Assembly: GCF_030758455.1 (NCBI RefSeq)
Contig: NZ_CP132353.1
Location: 3,906,001-3,970,000 of the forward strand
Direction: 5' to 3'
From: Erwinia pyri
Lineage (GTDB): Bacteria > Pseudomonadota > Gammaproteobacteria > Enterobacterales > Enterobacteriaceae
Length of the DNA stretch: 64,000 bases
This document shows, piece by piece, positions 1-9,571 of this stretch. Within the stretch, counting starts at the first letter, position 1. Every line of letters begins with the position of its first letter. The notes beneath the pieces were generated by a model. It had not been told where the DNA came from, did no database searches, and saw nothing but the letters and a program-made list of their open reading frames with translations. The translations under genes were made by a program, and so were the position numbers.

Positions 1-1
1 T

Positions 2-478
2 GCGGATATCCGCCACAAGCAGGTCGCAGCGGTACATGCCGGTCTTAACGGCGCACTCTCTGGTGTGCTGGTTAATACGCTTCGCCTGTTGATTGAGCGG
101 GGCGCAACGCCAGAGAGCCTGATAGTTGCGGTAGGCCCCGCTATTGGCCCCTGCTGCTATGAGCTGGGTGAAGAGCGCCTTGCCCGCATCGGGCAGGAGA
201 CGCCGGATATTGCCCCCCTTCTCGCCTTCACCTCCTCTCAGCCCACCAATCCAAAAGCCCTGCGGCCGCAGGCAGTGGCAACCACACAGGGAGAGTGGTT
301 CGATTTGCCGCTGCTGGCTAAAAGAGTGGCGATGCGTGAAGGCGTGCCGGAAGCGCAGATTGAGCTGAGCCAGATCTGCACCTATTGCATGGCGGAGGAG
401 AAGGCCAGCTATCGCCGTAATACCCATTTTGATCACGGCTATCAGCAGCGCTTTTCCTGGATCCGTAAGCTCAGCTGA
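2..478 (+). CDS. PgeF/YfiH-like laccase-domain protein, 5' end missing
   Basis: The reading frame is open from the window edge, so only the C-terminal 158 residues are present. The segments AAVHAG, VGPAIGPCCYE and the end CTYC...YRR are hallmarks of the PgeF/YfiH (DUF152, polyphenol oxidase) family, whose members act as purine nucleoside phosphorylase/adenosine deaminase or remove misincorporated amino acids from murein precursors. The usual HAGWRG motif reads HAGLNG here: the metal-binding His remains but the Trp and Arg are replaced. This looks like a divergent paralogue rather than the standard yfiH, which normally sits beside rluD. Exact function is unknown. Confidence 0.75.
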   Translation, partial: ADIRHKQVAAVHAGLNGALSGVLVNTLRLLIERGATPESLIVAVGPAIGPCCYELGEERLARIGQETPDIAPLLAFTSSQPTNPKALRPQAVATTQGEWFDLPLLAKRVAMREGVPEAQIELSQICTYCMAEEKASYRRNTHFDHGYQQRFSWIRKLS

Positions 479-501
479 CTGCACCGAATTCCACGCAGTA
501 A

Positions 502-534
502 AAAGGCGGAGCGTTAACACGGCCCGCCTTTTTT
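502..534. terminator. Bidirectional intrinsic terminator
   Basis: AAAGGCGG (502-509) pairs with CCGCCTTT (524-531), with a T run to 534 on the plus strand and an A run upstream that becomes a T run on the minus strand. It lies between the convergent PgeF-like gene and rlmG and can serve both. Confidence 0.8.
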
Positions 535-554
535 ACGCTGAACCCAGTTGCGAT

Positions 555-1682
555 TTAGCGCATCTTCACTGAACGCAGAATAACGAATTTCTGATTAGAG
601 GCGACGGTAGTGCAGTTGCCGAACAGTTTCTTCATTTTGCGGTAGTAATCCAGATGACGGTTACCCACCACACGCAGTTCCCCGCCCTGCTGCAGGCAGC
701 GATAAGAATCGCGCATCATCTGCCAGGCAATATAGTCAGTCAGCGTATTCTGCTGATGGAACGGCGGGTTGCATAACACCGCGTGGAAGGTATTCGACGG
801 GAAACCAGCCAGCGAATTGTTGACCGAGAAGTGGCAGCGATCCATATCGTCCGGACGGTTCACCTCCACGTTCATCTCACTGGAGGCAACAGCCATCCAG
901 GACTCATCAATAAAGTGCACTTCTGCCGCCGGGTTCTGATCCAGCGCCGTCAGGCCAATCACGCCGTTACCGCAGCCCAGGTCGGCGATTTCGCCCTCGA
1001 TATTCTCCGGCAGATTAGCCATAAAGAAGCGCGCGCCTACGTCCAGGCCGCTTCGCGAGAAGACGTTAGCGTGATTATGGATCTCGTATGGCGTGTCATC
1101 CAGCGGCCAGATGGAGGTCATGGGGGCCTCTTCCAGCGCAGGCAACGTTGGCTGGCAGAAGATCAGCCTGGCCTTTTTCACCGCCAGCGAGGTGGTGGTA
1201 ACGCCCAGCACACGTTCAAACAGGTTGAGTGTGGAAGTATGAATATCTTTGGCTTTACCTGCGGCGATGATCTGCGTCTCTGGCGTCACAACGCTGCGCA
1301 GAGAGCGGAGCTGGTGCTCCAGCAAGGCCAGCGTTTTGGGGATCTTCATCAGCACGCGTGCTGGCGCAACCGGCAGCGGAGCAAGGCTGTTGATAAACTT
1401 CACGTCGCCTTCATCCATCGCATTCAGATTCAGGTTCTGCCGCGTAGCCAGCTCGCCCATCAGGGAGTCGCTGATGCTGTAGAGCTCTTCGCCGTAAAGC
1501 CCACAAGCCAGCGCACCAAAGGTGTCGTTGAACAGGAAGGTCGGTCCGGTAGTCTGGTCGTCTGCCACGTGCTGCAGCAGATATTCATCAGCGGCATCCC
1601 ACGCCTGCAGCGGGCTCTCTTCGCGCGTTTGAGGGAAACGGTGCAGCGTCAGCGTGCGGTGGCTCAGTTCGAGTTGGCTCAT
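555..1682 (-). CDS. rlmG: 23S rRNA (guanine1835-N2)-methyltransferase RlmG
   Basis: RlmG (YgjO) methylates G1835 of 23S rRNA using S-adenosylmethionine. The 375-residue protein has the two-domain layout of RsmC/RlmG: an N-terminal degenerate methyltransferase-like half and a C-terminal catalytic half with the SAM-binding motif DLGCGNG at about 234-240 and the catalytic NPPF at 305-308. Similarity to E. coli RlmG runs the whole length, including the C-terminal NRHLDY and FGNCTT segments. It is divergent from ygjP, as in E. coli, with 82 bp between the two starts. Confidence 0.95.
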   Translation of the reverse strand: MSQLELSHRTLTLHRFPQTREESPLQAWDAADEYLLQHVADDQTTGPTFLFNDTFGALACGLYGEELYSISDSLMGELATRQNLNLNAMDEGDVKFINSLAPLPVAPARVLMKIPKTLALLEHQLRSLRSVVTPETQIIAAGKAKDIHTSTLNLFERVLGVTTTSLAVKKARLIFCQPTLPALEEAPMTSIWPLDDTPYEIHNHANVFSRSGLDVGARFFMANLPENIEGEIADLGCGNGVIGLTALDQNPAAEVHFIDESWMAVASSEMNVEVNRPDDMDRCHFSVNNSLAGFPSNTFHAVLCNPPFHQQNTLTDYIAWQMMRDSYRCLQQGGELRVVGNRHLDYYRKMKKLFGNCTTVASNQKFVILRSVKMR

Positions 1683-1764
1683 GGGATGACCTTAATGGTA
1701 AAATTCCCGCGTTTTATCCCCTAAAACGGGCTAACAGTAAACTTTTTTCTTTCCTGGAGTCTGC

Positions 1765-2268
1765 ATGTCGTCGCTTATTTACCTGCAAGGTTACCCTGAA
1801 ACGCTGTTGTCACAGGTGCAAACGCTGATCGATCAGCAGCGTCTGGCGGAGGTCCTGCAAAAGCGCTATCCGGCCAGCCACGCCATTACCAGTGATAAAG
1901 CGCTCTATGACTATGCGCTGGAGTTGAAGAATCAGAGCCTGCGCAATGCGCCGCCGCTGAATAAAGTGATTTACGACAGTAAAATCAAGGTGATGAAGCA
2001 TGCTCTGGGCCTGCATACGGCCATTTCCCGCGTTCAGGGCGGCAAGCTGAAGGCCAAGGCTGAGATCCGCGTGGCGACCATTTTCAAACAGGCACCGGAA
2101 GCCTTTCTGCGTATGATCGTGGTGCATGAGCTGGCGCACATCAAAGAGAAAGATCACAACAAGGCGTTTTACCAGCTCTGTTGCCATATGGAACCGGACT
2201 ATCATCAGCTCGAATTCGATACCCGCCTCTGGCTGACCGAACAGGCTCTGCGGGGACGTGAGGGCTGA
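1765..2268 (+). CDS. ygjP: YgjP-type metal-dependent hydrolase
   Basis: This 167-residue protein carries the zinc-metalloprotease signature HELAH at 121-125 followed by KEKDHNKAFY, so His121, His125 and probably His131 would bind metal. That is the WLM/SprT-like arrangement of the YgjP (DUF45) family. The substrate in bacteria is not settled. The start ATG has GGAG upstream. It is divergent from rlmG, matching E. coli synteny. Length is normal for the family. Confidence 0.88.
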   Translation: MSSLIYLQGYPETLLSQVQTLIDQQRLAEVLQKRYPASHAITSDKALYDYALELKNQSLRNAPPLNKVIYDSKIKVMKHALGLHTAISRVQGGKLKAKAEIRVATIFKQAPEAFLRMIVVHELAHIKEKDHNKAFYQLCCHMEPDYHQLEFDTRLWLTEQALRGREG

Positions 2269-2314
2269 TCGCCCTGCAAGCAGCCGCGGAACGTGGCACG
2301 GCACCACTTTCAGG

Positions 2315-4006
2315 CTACAGGAATTCTTTTGCCTTCTGGATCAGGCTGGTTTTGGTCAGCGCTCCCAGATATCTCTTCTCCTGCGGATTATTCAGCACCG
2401 GCAAGCGCTCCAGCGTTACTCTGGCAAACGCTTCCCACCCTTCGGTGATGGTTTGGTTCTCATAAATATAGGGGAATGAATCATCCATGACGCAGCTCAC
2501 CGGCGAATCCAGCGTGATCTCTTTATCCAGCACTTTCCTGGCGATATCGTGCATCGAGACTGCGCCCATAAACTGACCGGTATCGCTGATGACATAGACA
2601 AAACGTTCACGCTTCAGTGAGCTGACCGCCAGCGCTTTTCCCACGGTATCGCCGGGCTTCAACGCGGCGCCCGACACAATGAACTGCGAGATAATGCCGT
2701 TATCGAAATCGAATTTAGCGTCGGAGCGGCTGAAGTGATTGCCAATCACCGGATAGGTGCTGCTGGACTGCAGCCGGTAGACGGTCATTGAGGCCAGCAC
2801 GCAGGCGATCATGGTGGGGAACAGCAGGCTGCTGTTGAGCGTCATCTCCAGCACCATCAGCATCGCCATCAGCGGGGCCTGGCTGACCGAAGCGAGCACC
2901 GCCCCCATTCCCACCGCGGCAAAAATCACCGTGTTGCTGACCGGCCAGCCAGCCAGGCTGGCCAGCGTTGCCACTATCACGCCAAGTACCGCCCCTATCA
3001 GTAACGAGGGAGTAAACAGGCCGCCAACGGCGTTGGACCCCACTGAAACTGCCGTAGCGATCATCTTCAGCACCAGCAGCACAATCAGCCCTTTCAGCAC
3101 AAAGCTTCCGGCCATGATTTCCACAATCACTTCATAGCCGTTTCCCAGAATATTGCTGCTGCCTACCGCCATCGCGCCGACGATAACGCCCCCTAATCCC
3201 AGCCGGAACGGCAGGCTTTTGATGCGGCCAAAACGTTGTTTGCTCTGGCCGATCAGCCAGATCATCGACCAGCCCACCAGGCCCGCCAGCAGACCCACGA
3301 TCACCGTCAGCAGAATATTGCCGGGCGTCAGGTCAAACTGAGCGTGGGAAAAAGGGTAGATGGCGGAACGGTAACCCAGCGTCCACATGGTCAGCACCGC
3401 CACACCAGAGGAGATAATCAGCGGGATCAGACGCTGTAAGGCGGAGATGCCAAACGCAATCTCCGCCACAAAAATAGCGGAGGCCAGCGGCGCATGATAG
3501 ACAGAGGAGAGCCCGGCGGCGGCGGCCATTGCCACAATATCGCTGTTTTTCAACGCCAGACGGCGGAAGCAGAACCGCCCCATCAGGCTGCCGCTGAGCG
3601 CAGAAAGCTGCACCATCGGCCCCTCTTTACCGATAGAAGCGCCGCTGCTGATGCTGGCAACAGAAGAGAGTGCGCGGAACAGGGAGGTTTTGGTGGGAAC
3701 GGCGTCGAGCCTGGCGTTGATCACCTCCAGGTAGTCGGTGCGGACCGTCTCTTTCTGTTCAATAGCGGTAGCATAACGCAGGAAAAAACCGGCAATTACG
3801 CCGCCCAGCCCAACCACCACCGGCCAGAGATACCACGGGTAGACGCCGATCGCTTGGGTCACATCCTGCTGCGTACCAAAGAGTACGGAGTTGATAAGTT
3901 CAATCAACTGGCGGAACCCCAGCGTCACCAGCGTGGCCACCAGACCTACCGGGATAGCAACCAGAATGCTGGTCCAGTTCAGTGCGTGTTTACTGCCCGT
4001 CGTCAT
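2315..4006 (-). CDS. ClC-family chloride channel/transporter with CBS pair
   Basis: A 563-residue membrane protein of the ClC (EriC) family, with about ten hydrophobic segments in the first 420 residues followed by a cytoplasmic CBS-domain pair (roughly 430-560). The external-gate motif appears as GKEGP at 126-130, with Glu128 as the gating glutamate, and GLFTPSLLIGA matches the second anion-binding motif. The GSGIP serine motif of CLC-ec1 is not obvious, and the segment matching CLC-ec1 Glu202-Glu203 reads VAEIAF, so the internal proton glutamate appears to be Ile. It resembles E. coli ClcB but is longer because of the CBS domains. It would move chloride across the inner membrane. Confidence 0.88.
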   Translation of the reverse strand: MTTGSKHALNWTSILVAIPVGLVATLVTLGFRQLIELINSVLFGTQQDVTQAIGVYPWYLWPVVVGLGGVIAGFFLRYATAIEQKETVRTDYLEVINARLDAVPTKTSLFRALSSVASISSGASIGKEGPMVQLSALSGSLMGRFCFRRLALKNSDIVAMAAAAGLSSVYHAPLASAIFVAEIAFGISALQRLIPLIISSGVAVLTMWTLGYRSAIYPFSHAQFDLTPGNILLTVIVGLLAGLVGWSMIWLIGQSKQRFGRIKSLPFRLGLGGVIVGAMAVGSSNILGNGYEVIVEIMAGSFVLKGLIVLLVLKMIATAVSVGSNAVGGLFTPSLLIGAVLGVIVATLASLAGWPVSNTVIFAAVGMGAVLASVSQAPLMAMLMVLEMTLNSSLLFPTMIACVLASMTVYRLQSSSTYPVIGNHFSRSDAKFDFDNGIISQFIVSGAALKPGDTVGKALAVSSLKRERFVYVISDTGQFMGAVSMHDIARKVLDKEITLDSPVSCVMDDSFPYIYENQTITEGWEAFARVTLERLPVLNNPQEKRYLGALTKTSLIQKAKEFL

Positions 4007-4231
4007 TATCTTTGCTCACCCTAATGCGCGCATTTTCTCTTATCGTGAAAGAGGATACGGTAAAAATCAAACTGCCTGAGGCAGGATAACAGAGTGCCAC
4101 ACTGCGCGGCGCGCTTCGCTTTTTTTAGCCATTGCCCGCGGCAACTCACGTGCTACTCTGATCGATAACGCCGTGGGCAGGGTCCTCTCCTGCCCCAATT
4201 TCGCCCAAAACGTGTGGAGACTGAAACACGC

Positions 4232-5221
4232 ATGATACGCTTCGCAGTTGTAGGGACGAACTGGATAACCCGCCAGTTTGTCGATGCCGCCCATGAAACC
4301 GGCAAAATGAAGCTGACCGCCGTCTACTCCCGCTCGCTGGAACAGGCTCAGGCCTTCAGCAAAGATTATCCCGTTGAACATCTTTTTACCTCGCTGGAGC
4401 AGATGGCGCAGTCAGAGGCGATAGATGCGGTCTACATCGCCAGCCCCAACGCCCTGCACTGCCAGCAGTCGCTGCTGTTCCTGCAGCATAAAAAACATGT
4501 GATCTGTGAAAAACCGCTGGCTTCTAACCTGCGGGAAGCGGAGGCGATGATCGCCTGCGCACGAGACAATCAGGTGGTGCTGTTTGAAGCCTTCAAGACC
4601 GCCAGCCTGCCTAATTTCCTGATTTTACAGCAGGCGCTGCCTAAACTGGGCAAGCTGCGTAAGGCGCTGTTGAGCTATTGCCAGTACTCTTCGCGTTATC
4701 AGCGCTACCTTGATGGCGAGAACCCCAACACCTTTAACCCTGCCTGGTCAAACGGCTCCATTATGGATATCGGTTATTACTGCCTGGCTACTGCCGTCAG
4801 TCTGTGGGGCGAGCCTGAGCGTGTTACCGCTACCGCCTCTCTGCTGGAAAGCGGCGTGGATGCACACGGAACAGCGATCCTGGAGTATGGCGACTTTGAC
4901 GTCACCATTCTGCACTCCAAAGTCAGCCAGTCTGGGGTGCCGAGCGAGATTCAGGGCGAACAGGGGTCGCTGGTGATTGAGCAGGTCTCTGAATGTCAGC
5001 GCGTCAGCTTTATGCCACGCGGTGCAAAAAGCCAGGATCTCAGTTATCCGCAGCATATCAATACCATGCTGTATGAAGCCGAAACGTTCGCCCGGCTGGT
5101 GGAAACGAACGAGATCGACCATGCGGCTCTTGCCACCTCACGGACAACGGCAAAGCTGCTGACCGAAATCCGTCGTCAAACTGGCGTCGTCTTCCCCGCT
5201 GACGATCTTGCGTCTGTGTAA
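4232..5221 (+). CDS. ygjR: Gfo/Idh/MocA-family oxidoreductase YgjR
   Basis: An NAD(P)-dependent sugar dehydrogenase-like protein of 329 residues. The N-terminus MIRFAVVGTNWITR is a Rossmann nucleotide-binding strand-loop, and CEKPLASN is the Gfo/Idh/MocA lysine motif. It matches E. coli YgjR along its whole length; the substrate is not known. The ATG at 4232 is preferred because GGAGA lies 12 bp upstream and the family begins MIRFAV; an in-frame GTG at 4214 would add six residues. It lies upstream of alx in the same order as in E. coli. Confidence 0.92.
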   Translation: MIRFAVVGTNWITRQFVDAAHETGKMKLTAVYSRSLEQAQAFSKDYPVEHLFTSLEQMAQSEAIDAVYIASPNALHCQQSLLFLQHKKHVICEKPLASNLREAEAMIACARDNQVVLFEAFKTASLPNFLILQQALPKLGKLRKALLSYCQYSSRYQRYLDGENPNTFNPAWSNGSIMDIGYYCLATAVSLWGEPERVTATASLLESGVDAHGTAILEYGDFDVTILHSKVSQSGVPSEIQGEQGSLVIEQVSECQRVSFMPRGAKSQDLSYPQHINTMLYEAETFARLVETNEIDHAALATSRTTAKLLTEIRRQTGVVFPADDLASV

Positions 5222-5251
5222 ATATTTCTAAATATGTCCAGTTGTGATTGA

Positions 5252-5291
5252 CCTATGCTGCGCCAGCCCTTATCTTCTGGCGCAGCATAGG
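5252..5291 (+). promoter_or_regulatory. 15-bp perfect hairpin before the alx leader
   Basis: Positions 5252-5266 and 5277-5291 are perfect reverse complements with a 10-base loop. The right arm runs directly into the GGGGAGTAAC box of the alx leader. There is no T run, so it is a poor terminator; it may cap the 5' end of the alx mRNA or end the ygjR transcript with factor help. Confidence 0.6.
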
Positions 5292-5466
5292 GGAGTAACT
5301 TCAACGCCGAACGATCGTCAGCACGATATCCACAGATATCCGGTCGTCGGGCAACAGGACGATGTGCCTGCTGTGAGTGAGACCTGGCCTTAACGGAACC
5401 TGTTCACCTTCTCTGAAGGAGGCAGCCTTCCACTGAAAGCCAATTCTCATTTTACAGGATATCGCT
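5287..5466 (+). promoter_or_regulatory. yybP-ykoY-type (PRE) leader of alx
   Basis: The untranslated region before alx contains the AGGGGAGTAAC box typical of the yybP-ykoY manganese/pH-responsive RNA, followed by several short stems and a GGAGGCAGCC segment. The element is known upstream of alx in E. coli, where Mn2+ and alkaline conditions increase expression. Assignment rests on the conserved box and on position; the full fold was not computed. Confidence 0.7.
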
Positions 5467-6441
5467 ATGCAATCTGTTGGCACGCCTCTGCTGTGGGGCA
5501 GCTTTGCCGTCATCGTCATCATCATGCTGGCTATCGACCTCTTCTTACAGGGGAGACGCGGCGCACAAACCATGTCAATGAAGCAGGCCGCGCTCTGGTC
5601 GCTGCTGTGGATCACCCTTTCTCTGCTTTTCGCCGCCGGTTTCTGGTGGTATCTCGACGGCAATATCGGCCGTGAAGTCGCCAATACGCAAACTCTGGCG
5701 TTCCTGACAGGCTACGTGCTGGAAAAAGCGCTGGCTGTTGATAACGTTTTTGTCTGGCTGATGCTGTTCAGCTACTTTGCAGTGCCTGCTGCCATCCAGC
5801 GCCGCGTGCTGATCTACGGCATTCTTGGCGCTATCGTCCTGCGTACCATTATGATCTTCGCCGGAAGCTGGCTGGTCTCTGAGTTCAGCTGGATCCTTTA
5901 CCTGTTCGGTGCGTTCCTGATCTTCACCGGGATCAAGATGGGCATGGAGGGCGGCAGCGATGAAGAAAGCAACGTCGGCGACAAGCCGGTTGTGCGCTGG
6001 CTGCGGGGCCATCTGCGCATGACGGAAAATATGGAAGGCGAGAAGTTCTTTGTGCGCCGTAACGGCGTGCTGTTCGCCACGCCGCTGCTGCTGGTGTTGA
6101 TTATGGTGGAGCTGAGCGACGTTATTTTTGCCGTTGACAGTATCCCTGCCATCTTCGCCGTCACTACCGATCCCTTTATCGTGCTGACCTCCAATCTGTT
6201 CGCTATCCTGGGCCTCCGCGCAATGTACTTCCTGCTGGCTAACGTCGCAGAGCGCTTCCACATGCTGAAGTATGGCCTGGCTGTGGTGCTGGTATTTATC
6301 GGTGTGAAAATGCTGATCGTCGATTTTTATCACATCCCGGTGTCGATCTCGCTGGCAACCGTGGGGGGCATTCTTGCCGTCACGCTGCTGGTTAATGCCT
6401 GGGTGAATCATCGCAACGACCAGAAGCAGCTAAGCAAATAA
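5467..6441 (+). CDS. alx: TerC-family manganese exporter Alx
   Basis: A 324-residue polytopic membrane protein of the TerC family, about nine transmembrane segments. Conserved acidic membrane motifs [16 protein letters not shown] and [14 protein letters not shown] are present. E. coli Alx is induced by alkaline pH and exports Mn2+. The upstream leader with a yybP-ykoY-like box supports the same regulation here. The start has a GGATATCGCT spacer after AGG-like sequence and matches the family N-terminus. Confidence 0.93.
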   Translation: MQSVGTPLLWGSFAVIVIIMLAIDLFLQGRRGAQTMSMKQAALWSLLWITLSLLFAAGFWWYLDGNIGREVANTQTLAFLTGYVLEKALAVDNVFVWLMLFSYFAVPAAIQRRVLIYGILGAIVLRTIMIFAGSWLVSEFSWILYLFGAFLIFTGIKMGMEGGSDEESNVGDKPVVRWLRGHLRMTENMEGEKFFVRRNGVLFATPLLLVLIMVELSDVIFAVDSIPAIFAVTTDPFIVLTSNLFAILGLRAMYFLLANVAERFHMLKYGLAVVLVFIGVKMLIVDFYHIPVSISLATVGGILAVTLLVNAWVNHRNDQKQLSK

Positions 6442-6456
6442 TCGTGCCGCTGGCGA

Positions 6457-6478
6457 AGGGCTGGCTAAGACCAGCCCT
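6457..6478 (+). terminator. Hairpin after alx, weak terminator
   Basis: AGGGCTGG (6457-6464) pairs with CCAGCCCT (6471-6478). No T run follows, so intrinsic termination is uncertain. Confidence 0.4.
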
Positions 6479-6668
6479 CCGTATCGCTTACCGCCAGATC
6501 TTCCTTTAATGCCCGCCAATTCTTACCGACCTCAATTTTTCGAGACTTTTCCCTTCCCCTGCCATCACATTTCCTTATACTCACCCGCGCAAACACACCG
6601 ATGCCGCACTATCCAGCGCAAACGATGCTGGTGCGCATTGTTATTAATAACAAAAATGGTTTTTTATT

Positions 6669-7907
6669 ATGAGTATGGAAAAAAGTCGTCCCGGACTGGT
6701 GCAGCGCCTGATGCAGGGAAGCCTGGTGAGCCAAATCATGATCGGCCTGGTGGCCGGGATTGCGCTGGCGTGGTTCTCCAAAGAGAGCGCGCTCTCCGTT
6801 GCCCTGCTGGGTACCCTGTTTGTCAACGCGCTGAAGGCGGTTGCGCCGCTGCTGGTGATGGTTCTGGTGATTGCCTCTATTGCTAACCATAAGCACGGCA
6901 ATAAAACCAGCATCCGCCCCATCATCATCCTCTATCTGCTGAGCACCTTCTGCGCCGCCGTGGTCGCCGTAGTGTTCAGTCATCTGCTGCCGCAGACCCT
7001 GACGCTGACCGATGCCAGCCAGCAAATCACGCCGCCCTCCGGGATTCTGGAAGTGCTGAACGGCCTGCTGATGAGCATGGTCTCGAACCCTGTTGATGCG
7101 CTGATGCACGCTAATTACATCGGGATCCTGGTCTGGGCAATTGGCCTGGGCTTTGCGTTCCGCCACAGCAGTGACACTACGCGCGCTTTTCTGAATGATG
7201 CCTCCAACGCCGTGACTTATCTGGTGCGCATTGTGATCCGCTTTGCCCCCATCGGTATCTTTGGCCTGGTGGCCTCGATTCTGGCTTCGACCGGATTCTC
7301 TGCATTGTGGGATTACGCGCACCTGCTCTGCCTGCTGATTGGCTGTATGCTGCTGATGGCGCTGGTGTTTAACCCTCTGCTGGTCTACTGGAAAATCCGC
7401 CGCAATCCCTATCCGCTGGTCTTTACCTGCCTGCGCGAAAGCGGCGTAACCGCCTTCTTTACCCGCAGCTCTGCGGCGAATATTCCGGTGAATATGGCGC
7501 TGGCGAAAAAGCTCAATCTGAATGAGGATACCTACTCGGTTTCGATTCCCGTTGGCGCGAACATCAGTATGGCGGGTGCCGCAATCACCATTACCGTGCT
7601 GACGCTGGCGGCAGTCAACACGCTGGGTATTCAGGTCGATATCAGTACCGCGATCCTGCTGAGCCTGGTGGCTTCCATTTGTGCGTGCGGCGCCTCTGGC
7701 GTGGCGGGCGGCTCGCTGCTGCTGATCCCGGTAGCCTGTAATATGTTTGGTATTCCGAACGAGGTTGCCATGCAGGTGGTCGCGGTGGGCTTTATTATCG
7801 GTGTGCTGCAGGATTCCGCAGAGACCGCGCTGAACTCCTCGGCGGATATTCTCTTTACGGCCGCGGCCTGCATGGCTGAAGATCGCCATCAGGAACGCCG
7901 CGCCTGA
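6669..7907 (+). CDS. sstT: Na+/serine-threonine symporter SstT
   Basis: SstT imports serine and threonine with sodium. The 412-residue protein belongs to the dicarboxylate/amino acid:cation symporter (DAACS) family and shows the serine-rich hairpin [15 protein letters not shown] and the [13 protein letters not shown] segment (here [17 protein letters not shown]) that bind substrate and Na+. It aligns with E. coli SstT throughout and keeps the alx-sstT order. A second ATG three codons in (6675) is a possible alternative start. Confidence 0.95.
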   Translation: MSMEKSRPGLVQRLMQGSLVSQIMIGLVAGIALAWFSKESALSVALLGTLFVNALKAVAPLLVMVLVIASIANHKHGNKTSIRPIIILYLLSTFCAAVVAVVFSHLLPQTLTLTDASQQITPPSGILEVLNGLLMSMVSNPVDALMHANYIGILVWAIGLGFAFRHSSDTTRAFLNDASNAVTYLVRIVIRFAPIGIFGLVASILASTGFSALWDYAHLLCLLIGCMLLMALVFNPLLVYWKIRRNPYPLVFTCLRESGVTAFFTRSSAANIPVNMALAKKLNLNEDTYSVSIPVGANISMAGAAITITVLTLAAVNTLGIQVDISTAILLSLVASICACGASGVAGGSLLLIPVACNMFGIPNEVAMQVVAVGFIIGVLQDSAETALNSSADILFTAAACMAEDRHQERRA

Positions 7908-8007
7908 AAGGCTGTTGAAGCAGCATTGAGATGCAAAGCGGGCTTCTGCTGAGGAATTTTCACTCTGAGTGAGCTTTGGCAGAAGAGTCAGCCCAGCACC
8001 GCTTTAC

Positions 8008-8040
8008 AGCAGGCTCGTCACCCGAGGTGGCGAGCCTGCT
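8008..8040. terminator. Hairpin between sstT and uxaA
   Basis: AGCAGGCTCG (8008-8017) pairs perfectly with CGAGCCTGCT (8031-8040). It lies between the convergent sstT and uxaA. T runs are short on both sides, so it may be only a weak or factor-assisted terminator, or an mRNA 3' stabiliser. Confidence 0.55.
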
Positions 8041-8070
8041 CTGTTTCCCTGCTGTGGCCTTATGCCCTCT

Positions 8071-9561
8071 TCAGAGCGTGACGCCGCTTTTGAAAATCGC
8101 CAGCTCCCTGAAATCGTTCTGTTCATTACGGGTCTGGCGACCATTGGCAATCTCCACCAGCGTATCGACAAACTTCTCCAGCAGCACCGACATCTCCGTT
8201 CCTTTGATCAATACCCCGGCATCAAAATCAATCCAGTGCGGTTTTTTCGCGGCCAGCTCGCTGTTGGTGGAAAGTTTAACCGTGGGCACAAAACCGCCGT
8301 AAGGCGTGCCGCGTCCGGTACTGAACAGCACCATATGGCAGCCTGCGCCTGCCAGCGCGCTGGTTGCCACCGCATCATTACCTGGCGCGCTGAGCAGGTT
8401 CAGGCCCGGCTGATGAAGGCGTTCACCATATTTCAGTACATCAACCACCTGACTTTCTCCCGCCTTCTGCGTACAGCCAAGAGACTTTTCTTCCAGCGTG
8501 GTGATGCCGCCCGCTTTGTTGCCTGGCGACGGGTTTTCGTAGATCGGCTGATTGTGGTCGATGAAATAGCGCTTAAAGTCATTGATCATACTTACCGTTT
8601 TGGCAAACGTCGCTTCGTCGCGGCAGCGGCTCATCAGGATCCGCTCAGCACCAAACATCTCCGGCACTTCGGTCAGCACCGTGGTGCCGCCGTTGGCGAT
8701 CATCTGGTCGGAAAAACGCCCCAGCAACGGGTTGGCGGTAATACCGGACAAGCCATCCGAGCCTCCGCACTCCAGGCCAAATTTCAGTTCGCTCAGGCGG
8801 CCTGGCTGGCGCTGGTCGTGTCGCATAACCTCAAACAGCTGGCGAAGATGTTCCAGCCCGGCCTCGACCTCATCATCATGCTGTTGCAGCGCCATAAAAT
8901 GTACGCGCTCAGCATCATAATCGCCCAGCGTTTCCCGGAAGATATCCACCTGATTGTTTTCGCAGCCCAGCCCAATCACCAGCACCGCGCCCGCGTTGGG
9001 ATGGCGCACCATATTTTGCAGCATGGTGCGGGTATTTTCATGATCCTGCCCGAGCTGCGAGCAGCCAAAAGGGTGAGTGAAGAGGTGGACGCCATCAATG
9101 CCCGCCGCGTCATTACTCTCTTTCAGAAAGCGGGTAACCATCTGCCTGGCAATACCGTTTACGCAACCTACCGTTGGCAATATCCACAGCTCGTTGCGGA
9201 TCCCGACGTCGCCATTCTTCCGCCGGAAAATTTGCACCTCACGGTCGCCAGCCTGAGGCGGTAAGGTAGCGAAGTCGGGCTGATAGCTGTACTCATCCAG
9301 ATCGTTCAGATTGGTACGGGTGTTATGGGAATGCAGCGTCTCACCGGCCGCTACCGGCACGGTGGCATGACCGATGGGCAGGCCATATTTCACCACCAGA
9401 TCGCCCACGGCCAGCGGCTGAAGCGCACATTTATGCCCCCGCTCCATGCTCTGCTTCAGGATCACCTCCAGCCCTTCCAGGCTCAGACGTTCGCCTTCAG
9501 CGAGATCGGTTAAAGCTACCGCCACGTTATCGTTTGGATGAATTTTAATGTAACGCTGCAT
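8071..9561 (-). CDS. uxaA: Altronate dehydratase UxaA
   Basis: Converts D-altronate to 2-keto-3-deoxygluconate in the galacturonate pathway; iron/manganese dependent. The 496-residue protein has the N-terminal SAF-like domain (about 1-75) and the large C-terminal domain with GCVNGIAR, GLECGGSDGLSG and SLGCTQK segments of the UxaA family. It lies 10 bp downstream of uxaB and is probably cotranscribed with it. In E. coli uxaA follows uxaC, which is not seen here. Confidence 0.96.
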   Translation of the reverse strand: MQRYIKIHPNDNVAVALTDLAEGERLSLEGLEVILKQSMERGHKCALQPLAVGDLVVKYGLPIGHATVPVAAGETLHSHNTRTNLNDLDEYSYQPDFATLPPQAGDREVQIFRRKNGDVGIRNELWILPTVGCVNGIARQMVTRFLKESNDAAGIDGVHLFTHPFGCSQLGQDHENTRTMLQNMVRHPNAGAVLVIGLGCENNQVDIFRETLGDYDAERVHFMALQQHDDEVEAGLEHLRQLFEVMRHDQRQPGRLSELKFGLECGGSDGLSGITANPLLGRFSDQMIANGGTTVLTEVPEMFGAERILMSRCRDEATFAKTVSMINDFKRYFIDHNQPIYENPSPGNKAGGITTLEEKSLGCTQKAGESQVVDVLKYGERLHQPGLNLLSAPGNDAVATSALAGAGCHMVLFSTGRGTPYGGFVPTVKLSTNSELAAKKPHWIDFDAGVLIKGTEMSVLLEKFVDTLVEIANGRQTRNEQNDFRELAIFKSGVTL

Positions 9562-9571
9562 CTGTTGTTCC

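Noticed and set aside
783..1724. 313-residue frame opposite rlmG
   Set aside because: It is a shadow of rlmG: no recognisable domain, composition rich in Arg/Gln/His as expected from the antisense of a GC-rich gene.
5575..7889. Long antisense frames opposite alx and sstT (278 and 426 residues)
   Set aside because: Both are His/Gln/Asn-rich shadows of membrane-protein genes and have no ribosome-binding site or family match.
7969..9264. 431-residue frame opposite uxaA
   Set aside because: Shadow of uxaA; the uxaA frame matches its family end to end.
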